Shown here in pieces: positions 36,801-48,800 of a stretch of DNA of 64,000 bases. Position numbers and translations under genes: made by a program. Every line of letters starts with the position of its first letter. Within the stretch, counting starts at the first letter, position 1. Source of the stretch: Hippopus hippopus (lineage: Eukaryota > Mollusca > Bivalvia > Cardiida > Cardiidae); contig OX328108.1 of assembly GCA_946811185.2 (NCBI GenBank), positions 42,302,357 to 42,366,356 of the forward strand, read 5' to 3'. The notes under the pieces are model-generated. The model was not told where the DNA came from and did no database searches. It worked only from the letters and a program-made list of their open reading frames with translations.

Positions 36801-39800
36801 CCATGTAGGTCATCACAATTATGGATCCATAAAATCCATTTCGTCTTGCAACCGACTGAACCTGGGGGTAGAATGGGTCCTAGGACATACATAAAATTTA
36901 CAAATAGGACTAGGCTGACATGGGTAGATACTTTTTTTAAACCCCCTTTTCAAAAAGCACGACTCATTCCTAGTGGACACAAGCACAAGTTGCTCACATG
37001 ACTTTATAATCAACAAGTTGTTGCATGATAACAAAAGCTACGGATATACTAATGAGGTTTGAAATTTCACATTATTTTTTTCAAAAAACATGGGACCACT
37101 GAAGTGTTCTTCTTAATGTATTTTCTGTCAGTGCCCGAGTTTACAGGATGCCTCTGCTGACGTCTACAGATTTACCATTACTCAAGAAACCATTTTTTTG
37201 CTAGAACTTTTCATATTTTAATCTTGTCGTGAGGTACTTTCAGAGTAAATTGGGAAAAAAATTGGCAACTTTTCACTCTAGTTTTGTCTCCCAAAAAGAT
37301 TTCTAGACACAAGGAATAAGGGAAAGGACTAAAAAACAATCTCAGTTCAATTAACATCGCAGCTTCACAAATATTTATTATGTGTCTAGTTCTGAACAGG
37401 TTTTAATTAGAAGATACTCGTGTCATTATGAATTTCAAAGAATCTTAACGTTTATAATGATTTGATACCTGGTTTCTTATTAACCCTGTACCAAACGATA
37501 TAATGTTATTTAATAGCCCACAAAAAAAAAAACTGTTAACCCTTTACTACACGATTCCAAGCTTTAAAGACCCTGAGAAAGAAGCCTTCTGAAAACATTG
37601 TGGGAAAAGGAGAAAATGCTGGTAACCAGCATTTTCTCCTTTTTCCACGATGTTTTCTACCCTTTCAAAAACACATTTCTACATTTGAGTTGCATTCATT
37701 TTGTCGTCTGTAAATGCTTTCAATTAAGTCGAGTCAAATATTTGGATGTTAGGTAAAGAGTCGAAAGCATTGTGGGGAAAGGAGAAATTACTGGTAGCCA
37801 GTATTTTCTCCTGTCCAAGACTAAACTAGTATTTGAACAACATTTTGGTTTGTTGTCTGCAAAATACTTTCAATGTGGGCAAGTCTGTAATTTTGTTTGT
37901 GTTTGGTATAGAGTTTAAAAAAAAAAAAAGTGTTTACAATTTACAAAGAGAGAAGTGAAGCAGCTTACCAAATGCCCTTGGCAAAACTTGCTGTAAATGA
38001 AATGGGAAAAGAAACAAGTGTTAGGTAAACTTTTCCAAAAAAAAGTTAACATGCATTCAACAATGTATCAAAGGAATTGATTGGATTGGGCAGTTATCAA
38101 CTCTGTCAATGGCATTTTAGTATGGCAACCAGTGCATTGATTCATGTCTTTCTGATCTGTCTTCACCAGTACTGCAAAATCCCTGTATTCTGAGCCTCCG
38201 GCTGCTCTAACACTTTCAACAAAATCTATCAAAACGTCATTGTCAGCAGGTCTGGGTTTTTTTTTTTTTAATCACATAACACTTTTAACGACCCTTGGAA
38301 ACAGTTCTTTTGAAAACTTAGTTGATAGGAAGCATTTTCTCCTTTCCAACAATGTTTTCTCTATTTTCGAAGGCAGATTTAACCATTTTCATGGCATCTG
38401 TCAACTGCAAATGCTTTCAAGTTGGACAAGTGTAAAATTTTGTCGTCTGGTAAAGTGTGACTGTTGATTATCCATACTTTGCAAGAAAACTTGTACAGTA
38501 ACTGTTATTGCTACAAAATTATTTCCGGAGGCAAAGGACCAATAGAAGGTGAAAAAAATGACAAAATTTGCAAACATTTTGAAAAAATTACAATTTTCAT
38601 CCCTAGACTGCCAAATGTTTGAAATGAATTTTTCCTCATCGACCCTTTACCAAACAACCCCATAATTTGATGACTGAGATAACAATGCAACAAAAGAAGA
38701 GGGTATCAGTTACAAGCATTTTCTCCTTTTCCAAACACGTTTTTCCATTATTGAAGACATTTAATCCAATCAGATGGGTCACAATCAATTTGTTGTCTGC
38801 TAATGCTTTCAAGTTGGACAAATCATCTGGCAAAGAGTAAACAAGATGAAGAAGTCTAGACATCGCAATGCAATAGTTACTTTTAGCAAAAATACCATAA
38901 AACATATGAGCCATGCTTCGGCAAAAGAGGGCTTAATGCATCTCTGTGATGCATTATATCGATCAAGACATCACCTTAATTATGGATCCATAAAACCTGT
39001 TTTGTCAAACAGACAAATGAATGAGGAAGAGTTATCCTTCGACATGCAGAAAATTAGAAAATAGCGGAAAGTTTGGCCCATGTCAGCCTGCGCAGGCTGA
39101 CATGGGTCGATACTTTTCGCAAATGCATTAAGCCCCCTTTTCACAGAGCATGGCTCATATAGATGAAACAGTTTTGACACACAATCAGACAGCAATTCTT
39201 GTGCAGTCTAATCCTGATCTACGTGGTCATCAAATACACTCGAGATTTCATTTGGCATTCTAGAGGTTAACTCTTTACCACACAGTACCAAATTTTAAAG
39301 ACTCTGATTGGAAGTGACTTTTATAAACATTGTGGGAAAAGGATAAAATGCTGGTATCCAGTATTGTTTCCTTTTCCCACATTGTTTACTACCTTTCACC
39401 ACCAAGTTCTATGATTTGAGCAACGTTTAATTTGTCATCTACTGTCAATAAAGTCTTGACTAAAATTTTGTTGTGGTAAAGAATAAAAGAAAAGTCATTT
39501 TGTATGAGTTAAACATTTGATTAATAAAACATGTAAAAAAGTAAAGAACAAGAATATGCTAGGTGCAAGAAAATTTTGTTTGAAAACTGATGCAGGTTTA
39601 TCGTAACCCTGTACCAAACAAATTTGTCTTTTAGTGACCCTGAGGTGGATGGCTTTTGAAAACATTGTACAATGAGGTCAGTACGATGGTAACCAGCCAT
39701 TTCTCTTTTTCCGACAATGTTTTCTACCCTCTCAGAGACAATTCCCATCATTTGAGCGACATTCAATGTGTAATCTGCTAGTGCTCTCAATTTTGGAAAG

Positions 39801-42800
39801 CCTAATATTTGTTGTCTTGTAATGGATTAATGAATGCCCTTCTATTCTAATTTTAACCAAGCTACCCAATGTCTTTTAAAAATAATATGGAAAAAGGAGA
39901 AAATAATGGAAAATAATGGAAACAATGATTTTCTCCTTTTCCCACACTCTTTTCTACCCTTTCACAGACAAATCCAATCACCTGAGATGGCAAAAGAGAA
40001 GAGCCATCATACACATATATCACATTTTCATTTGCTGTATCCAAGATTTATTTTGTCTCAATTCCTGATCTTTTTTTTTTTCAATAGGAATAGTCTACTG
40101 CCTCGTCCCTTTTTTTTTTCCTTCTGGTTTCATGACTCTTAAGAAGAAAACTTTTGGAAAAATTGCAGGTAATTGAGGAAATAATAGTAACCAACATTTT
40201 CTCCTCTCACTCTTATTATACCCTGTCAAATACAAAATAATCATTTCAGCAATATTCATATTGTTCATCTGCCAATGCCTTCAATTTGGTCAAGTTCTTA
40301 ATATCGTCATCTAGTTACAAGTCAGATTTACGCATTTTGTCTGTAGTTTAAACGCTTAACCACTCGACCAAATTTACGACTTGACCAAACTGAAAGCACT
40401 TGTAGACGACAAATGTAGTTAAAATGATGATTTTTGTACCTGATAGGGTAGAAAACAATGTGGGAAAAGGAAAAAATGCTGTTCACCAGCATTTTCTCCT
40501 TTTCCCACAATGTTTTCAAAAGGCCTCTTTCTCAAGGTCGTTAAAAGTCGCGACTGTGGTAAAGGGTTGACTGCAAATAGCAAATACTATACTCAAATAA
40601 GATGCTGTAAAACAATTTTGTTCTGTGAAATTTTAACCCCTTACCACCTAATCCGACTTTAAATGACCCTGAGAAAGAAGCCCTTTGACAACATAGTGGG
40701 AAAAGGAGAAAATGTTGATTTTTCCCACAATGTTTTCTACCCTTCCCAAATAAAAATCATTTTTTAGCCACACTTATGTTGTCAACTGTAAATGCCTTCA
40801 AATTAGACTGTTCTAAAATTTTGTTGTCTGGTAAACTGTTTATGCATATTTTATACATATGGTAATTGAAAGTTTATCTTCATGTATGTGTTGGGTCAGT
40901 CACTCACAAAAATTAATGACCTATTCTGGCAAGAAAAACTGATCAAAATTTCACCTTTTACCTAATGACAAAATTTCAGATTCAAAAATATTGAAAGCAC
41001 TTCTACACACAAAAAATTATTTATTTTCAAAAAATAAGAAAACACTGTGGTAAAAGAAGATAATCAAGGTCACCAGCAGTTTCCTTCTTCCAAAAATACT
41101 TTCCAAAGAGTTCTTCTATCCTGTTATTAACATATTGAGTTGTTTGGTAAGGGATTAACATAATTCTCATAAAATATATAAATCTCAGGAAATGAAAACA
41201 TGAGTTTCTCTGATGTATCTTTAAACCCGATTAGCACCATATGTTTTGATTATTTTCATCTTAAAATTCCTGACAATTTTACCAACATACTGTTACCCCT
41301 CAGTAGTACCAAACTGATTATGAAATTTTTCATTGATTCATTTGTGTGTATGCCCCTTTCAACAGTATTACAGTGACACCACTGTGACAACTCATTTATT
41401 TATGTCACTCAGGTTTTATCTGTGCCAGATGGACACTCAGCAGATACTTGCCCAAGGATAATAGCACAAAGTGCAAGTAATTTGAGGGGTCCCCCCCCCC
41501 CACCCCGGCGATGCACAACCTTGACTAATCAAATAATCAAAACCCCACCCACACACCAGAAATAAACAAGTTCCCAGAGAATCTTGTTTACACTATAAAA
41601 CTTGATCATCAGTTTTATTATTAGCATCAAAGCAGTAGTTTCATCCATGTTTCTTAAAACCATTAACCCTTTACCAAACACACAATGTCCTCTCTTTTCA
41701 ATCCTTATCCTGTTAGATAAATTAAATGAAACTTTCAAGCCAATAGTAAAAACCCTGTTGATGATATTTCAATTTTTTGTTTTGAGAAAAATAGATCTTT
41801 ATGAGACAGTGTTGATTCAAGATCAGACTGCACATTCTGTGCAGTCTGATCTTAATCTACACTGTCTGCAAAAGGTCAGAGTTGCTCTTAGCAGCCTGAG
41901 AGTTAATGACCCTGAAGAAAAAGCCTTTAGAAAAGACTGAGGGAAAGGAAAAAATGCTGGTAAACAACAGCCTCTCCTCTGTTTTCCATGATATTTTTTT
42001 ACCTTCCTAAAGACAATGATCATCTTTTGAGCCAAGTTTAATTTGTCCTCTGCAAATGCTTTCAAACTGGTCGAGTCTGAAATGCTGTTGTTTGAAAAAT
42101 TAGTTAATGTGACTCAAATGATGGGGTTTGTCTTCAACTGGGTTGAAAATATTGTAGGAAAGGGAGAAAATGCTGGTCACCTGCATTGGGTCCATTTTCC
42201 ACATTGTTTTCAAAAACCTGTTTTCTCAAGGTTGATAAAATTGAGACTCTTGGTAAAAGGTTAAAGAATAAAAAAAAAAAAAATAGGTGTTTTTCTCTCC
42301 TTAACATTTCAGTGCAGGAATTCAAAATTTTATTGGTTTTTAATGTAATACCAACTCTGTACAAAACAACAAAATTTTACCCATACAACTTGTAAGCAAC
42401 TGCAGACAACAAAATAAACGTAAAGGAAAAATTGAAATTTGTTTTGGGAAGGGTAAGAAAACATTGTGGGAAAAGGAGAAAATGCTGGTTACCAGCATTT
42501 TCTCCTTTTCCTAAAATGTTTTCAAAGGCTTCTAAATCAAGGTCGTTAAAACTCAGAATTGTGTGGAAAAGGGTTAACCCCCCCACTTCCTGAATAAATA
42601 AATCTTATTTTGGAATTTAGATTTCAATGATTTGTTTTACTATTACAAAAAAAAATATTCATGATAAACTCTTAGAATTTTCAAAGGAAAATCAGGATAT
42701 ACACATCATATGGATTACACCTTAGATCTCCTTTTCACGCTTTACCAAAGAATCCTACATTGTAACGTCCCTGAGAAAGATTGGCATTTGAAAATGTTCT

Positions 42801-45800
42801 GGGGAAAAAATGTGCCTGCATCCAACATTTTCTCCTTTTCCCTTAATGTCTCCTATCCTATACAGGACAAACTGAATCATTGGCACGACATGTCATTTGC
42901 GGCAACCATTGCACCTATCCGTGCTTTCCTGGAGTTTCTACTTACCAGTACTTTACAAAATTTTATCCTAAAGCCACTGGCTCCTTTCCCGCACAACCAT
43001 CATCAAAGCAATGATCAGCAAAGAGAAAGGAATGAATCCTGATGCAATGACTATCACCAGCCCTCAAAAAGAAATGGGCCAAGCTAAGGCCTTGAACCAG
43101 TGACCATCCCTGGTTATAAAGTCTTGTTTCTTCGAACAGACTACGCATTATAGCGTTGTCTCCGAGATCCTACAATATTTGTAAATCCTTGACCAAACAA
43201 TCCCATGTATTACAGAACCTGAGTAATAAAGCTTTTCATAACATTGTAAGAAAAAGAGAAAATGCTGATAAAAAGCATTTTCTCCTTTTCACACAATGTT
43301 TTCTATCCTTTCAAAATGAAATCTCATAATTTCAGCCAAATCTAGTTTTCCATTTTGTAAATGTTTTCAACTGCAACAAGCCTAAAAATTTGTCACCTGT
43401 TTAAGGGTTTAAACAGGACTGTAAAAGGTATGCATAATGCTAAAATTTCAAAATGCACACTTAACTCCTTACCAATCAACTATATCCAAGACTTGTCCAC
43501 ATCGAAAGCGTTTGTAAACCACAATTAAATGTGGCGGTAAATGAGGATATGCATCTTTGAAAGAGTAGAAAACATTGAAAGTAAAGGAGAAAATGCTGGT
43601 AACCAGCATTTTCTCCTTTACCCACAATATTTTCAAAAGCTTCCTTTTTCAGGGTAGCTAAAAAACAGAACTGTTTGTAAAGGAGTTAAGGGAAGAATCA
43701 ACTGTCCTAATGAACAAGTGCACCTCTGTGACCTACCTGTTTTCTTATTGCTGGTCCAATGTTCAATTTTCTGTCTCGAAATACCAAATTGTCCGCCTGC
43801 AAAGAAAAAGTCAATAGTGAGTCAAAATTAGAATAAAGAACTTTGACGGAACAGAGGAAGAAAACTGAGCTGTGTCAGACTGCTGCTATTGCTAATTAAC
43901 TTTCAATCTTTAAAAATCTTGTCAAAACTTTGATAGTCCCTTTGCTTATAAAGTACCCTTCCATGGTAATTTGAATTGAACGTTGAGTAGATAGGTCTAA
44001 AAAAGATTTAATTTAAAAATATTTTTTTACGTCAATTGTGAACCATATTCATAAACTTGTTTACTCTTGATTGACTGCTTCCTAGGAACCTAAACCATTA
44101 CTTGTGCCCTGAGGTGGGTACTTCAAAAGGTTGACCATGCTCAACATAGGATTCAAACCTCGAACCTAATTTGTTTGTTTGTATTTGAATTTGACACCAT
44201 TTTATCAGTTTAGGTCCCATCATGGTGGTCAGTGCACCTATGGGTGTGTTTCCTGGCTTTCTCACACCAGCACTGACAACTTTCTGTCCAAGTCACTGAC
44301 CATTTTTCTCATTTCCCACAATGTTTTCTAACTTGTCAAAGAACTTAAGCACTCAATGAATCATTTTCAAATTTGTCACCTACTGATGCCTTAAATTTGG
44401 AAGGGTCTAAAATTTGTCATTTGGGTTAGAATTAAAAAGGAAACAAGTACATGTACCATATTAGGCATTACATTATAATTTATACACACTGTTTATTTCA
44501 CAGATGAATTAAAAATCACAGACATGTATCAAAAGTGAGTATGCTGTACAAATCTGAATGACAACAGGGCAAATAATTAAAGTTCCTGAAAAAAGCATTT
44601 TAAGAAAGTTCTATAAGATAATGATGGGGCTGGATACATTGAGTTTAGATGGAAAATAATTTGATATCCAAAACACTTTTAGAAATGAATGAGGCAGCGT
44701 GCTGGAGAAATGTAGGATGCAGTCAGCATTCATAATGCACATAAGTTGGGCAAAAAGGTATACAGGGTTTTTAAAATGTGTTTTATTGTCAGTTTATGTT
44801 CCTGAATAAATTTTTTCCAAGACTAATCCACATTAAATTTCAAATCCATGTCATTACCAGACAATAAAATTCCAGAAAGTTTTCAAAATTGGTCTGCTGT
44901 AAGACAGAAAATTTGTATAGAGTCGAAACATTAGTTTACTAATATCAGAGCACCCATTGCCACCTATCCATGCTTCTTTTGCAGCTGGTAATAAGTTGAT
45001 AGGGAGTTAACTGCATATCTCCTACACTTGCTTTTCTTCACCAAGGAAAATGTTAATCAATATGAGAAAAAAGTTAATAAAAGATGAATAAAAGAATAAA
45101 ATTGGGACACTCACATCAACACTCACCTCTTTCTTGATGATTCGTTCGGCATCTTCTTGATTTTCAAAAGTTATAAAGCCATATCTGCTAAAGAGAAGGG
45201 AGCTTATCAGCCAATCACTTTCTCTCATTCCCACTCACTCATTACTCACATCCAGAGGAGATATATTCATATTTCATATTTAATATTCATATTTCTTTAA
45301 TTTTCATATTTTCATCTCCTTTTTTCTACAAATTTTCTAACAAAATGCATAATATTATATCCACCAACAGCACTATTGCATCTGCATTGACAAAAAAGTC
45401 GACCAAGGAATAGAGTTAACCTTTCACCAAACTACAAAATTTTAGACCGGTTCATTTATAAAACACTCACAGACAACACAAGTATTGTTCGAATATGTAA
45501 ATCGTCTCTGAAATCATATGAAACATTATGGAAAAAGGATAAAATGCTGGTAATCAGTATTTTCTCCTTTTTCCATGTTTCCTACTACTTTTCACACAGT
45601 GTTTGCAAGTCCTTTCATCTGTGTCATTAAAACACCAGATTGTGTGGTAACGGGCTAAAACGAAATAATTAACTTTAATTCAACATAGACTGGACACAGA
45701 CACCAAGAGAGACAGATGGAAAGCTATTACATTATGTCTCACATATTTGCTGATGCAGTTTGACTAAAGGCCCTATCCTATTTGATAGCACTAAACTTGA

Positions 45801-48800
45801 AATTATCAAAACTAAATCAACCCCCTTTGGAAACAAGGTCTGTTTCACTTTATACCGGAGAAAAAATTCTATTCTAACTTATAGCGCCAAAACAGCCAAA
45901 CAGGTGTTTTCATTTGAGAAAAGACCCTAACAAGATCAACTTCAAGTCTGCCTATGTCCATAATGCCTAAACAAGTTGGATAGTGAAGACCAAAGATCAG
46001 ACTGTATCTTTTGTGCAGTCTGATATTGATCTGCACAAGCAAAAAAGGTAACTAAAGAAGTAAAAGCACCTAGAGGTCAAATGATTAATTGTTAATACCA
46101 CACCAAAGGTGAAAGGAGCATATTTTTGTCACCTTTTGAGGGGAAAAAAATAAAATCTCTATCTGATTTTCTCTTACCTAACTTATGACAAAAATATTGT
46201 ATGTGGTAAACAAGACACAGATTACAATTACTTAAGTTATTGCATGTTACCGTGGCAAAAGATGCAATAAACATAACAAGTCTGCATGGCAATCTATTTC
46301 TATCTTTCCTTAATCTTGAACTGAAGCAAGACATCAACAAGAAGGTAAGATTTACTGTACAATCTCTAACAGCTGTTAGTCCATGTCGTTTGCACACATT
46401 TTGTTTGTCTTTAACACTTCAAGTTCCTTTCACAACTGTAGTTACCTTTGTGGCCAGAGTAGATCAAAGATCAGACACCATAGAACAGTCTGATCCGTTA
46501 TCTATACCATCCACTTTGCCCAGAAATTATAAACCATAGTAGCTTTGAAAATTAATTACTCGGCTTATTTCTGCCCACTGAAAATTTTTTCCTTGTTTAT
46601 TTAGAGCTCTAAGCGTTCCATACATACACTGGCAGTTAAACATAGAAAGTTTTCTTGGCCACAACATACAGATTGTCTACTGAATTTGACAGAAACTAAT
46701 CAGTGGCTGTATTCTCAACCTTAACCGGTAGGCTGCTAAGTGCGACATACTGACCTTTTGTGGACAGTGTAGATCAAGATCAGACTGCACAGAACGTGCA
46801 GTCTGATCTTTGATCTACACTGTCCGATAAGGAGATATTTTCCCCAAAAAAAACTTTAGAACATTCAAAATCAGGTTTTTTCTATCAGCTTGAAAGTTTC
46901 ATTTAAGTTATTCATCAGGATAAGGGTTAAATCATTCTACAGATTCTAAAAACTACTTTGTGGGCTCGGCTCGACTCTCATTGTATTAGTCGCAATGAAA
47001 AATAAAAAAATAAATAAGAGATAAGACTCCAAGTATCATTTCGAAAAAAAAAATATATTTCATCATTTGTTTATTATTCTTTATCTTTTTTTAATTTTCT
47101 CCCACTGAGAAAGCATTAGGATGAGTACCTACGATGCAGATGTGCTTAACCCTTTACCACACAATCCCAACTTTTAAAGACCCTGAGAAAGAAGCCTTTT
47201 GAAAACGTGAGAAAAGGAGAAAATGCTGGTAACCAGCATTTTCTCCTTTTCTCACAATGTTTTCTACCTTTCCAAAGCCAACTTTCAATTTTGCAGTCAC
47301 ATTCATTTTGTCATCTGCAAATGCTTTCAATTTGGACCAGTCTACAATTTTGTTGTTTGGTAAAGAGTTAACTCTTTACCACGCAAGCAAACTATAGACT
47401 TGTCCAAATTGACAGTATTTGCAGACAACAATTTAAGTGTGGCTGAAATGATGAAATTTGTTTTTGATTGGGTGGAAAATACCATGGGAAAAGGAGAAAA
47501 TGCTGGTATGGAACCCACAAACACCTGGTCACAAGCAAGATATGCTAACAACTGAGCCATCCATCTGGCCTCCAAGCTGTTGCAAATTAAAACATCAGAC
47601 CCAAAATTTTATACTGATCCATTTTGACCGAGTTCACAGACGACAAGTTGAAGCTCAAATGCTTGGAAATGTCTTTCCAGGGGTTAATCATGTGGGGTAA
47701 TGTAAAATGCTGGTAACTAGTATTTTCTCCTTTTCAAATGATGTTTTTAGAAGCTCTTTCAATCAGGTCATGATAACACATGGGATTGTTTTGGAAAGGA
47801 TAAATTCCTATTAGGCCAAAACAAAATACATGTACATGTATGTGGTTCCCATTACCCAAATGTCAGATTTTTACACCTGACCCCCCAAATTTTTTTTTTC
47901 ATGTTAAATCCACTTAATATTCCTAAGGGAATGAATAATTAAAAATTTAGGAATGTTTACTCTGTTTCAATATTTCAGCTTTTGCCTTTATCAAGAAAAT
48001 TTTTTTCAACTATTGATCGTTTAATATCTAATCACACCTTAATGTTATTGCTGTCCAAGGAAAATTCTGTTATTTTACCCTTATCAATCAGCTCTGGGGT
48101 GTATTTGGAAAATTCTTTTTTTAGAATCTTTCTTTTTCCAAATGACCAACCCTAATTCTCATAAGTATGTAACCCAAACCACACATATATTATGTTTTGG
48201 CGGTATGAAAGTATCTTTCAACATTTTTGGAATTGTTTTGAAAGCAATACAGTCGACTCTCATTAAGTCGAAATCGCTTATCTAAAAACTCCGGTTATGT
48301 TAAAGTCAAAGCTATGTCCGAACTTCGTGCCTCTTTATTTTATGTTGATTTTTGTTTTTATCTCGAAACCACTGCATCCAAAAAACCGTTATGTCGAAGT
48401 AATGTTGAGAGCAATTTCGTATTTCGGATCATATTTTCATCCATATATCCGCCATTGTTTGTAGATAATAGGGTGCCAAAATTTTCACATGTTACGGTAT
48501 CATCTTTATTGATTCATTAGATATCGGATTATAAAAGGTGTGAAGTTAGGGGTATGGTTTTGTAGCACTGTAAACAGCTGTTCATGTAAGACTTACACAC
48601 ATCGTGAAAAATACAATTTACGATAAGGCTTGTTAGTTTGTCTCTCTTACCAATTGCTCATTTTTTTGGGGGTGAACACATTGTCAACATTGTTGTGTAT
48701 TCAGTCAGTCTGCATGAATACGGCCAATACATTGCTTGAATGCTCACAATGTCATCAGAAATGCAACTTGATTATGCTTTTGCTATGGCCAAGCAAACCA

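Larger units (their letters stand above)
35244..37968 (-). other. boule intron 6 (2.7 kb)
   Basis: It contains one MITE-2 (35337-35548), a degraded TIR element (36750-36970) and MITE-1 sequence (37535-37915) next to the microexon. The 35.55-36.7 kb stretch shows no recognisable repeat or gene. Confidence 0.8.
37991..43736 (-). other. boule intron 5 (5.7 kb)
   Basis: This is the densest MITE-1 block, with copies in nearly unbroken series from 38.3 to 43.7 kb. It also holds one TIR element with a 30-bp palindrome (38907-39157), one MITE-2 (41698-41906) and a SINE-beta fragment (42885-43135). A poly-C tract lies near 41.5 kb. Confidence 0.85.
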
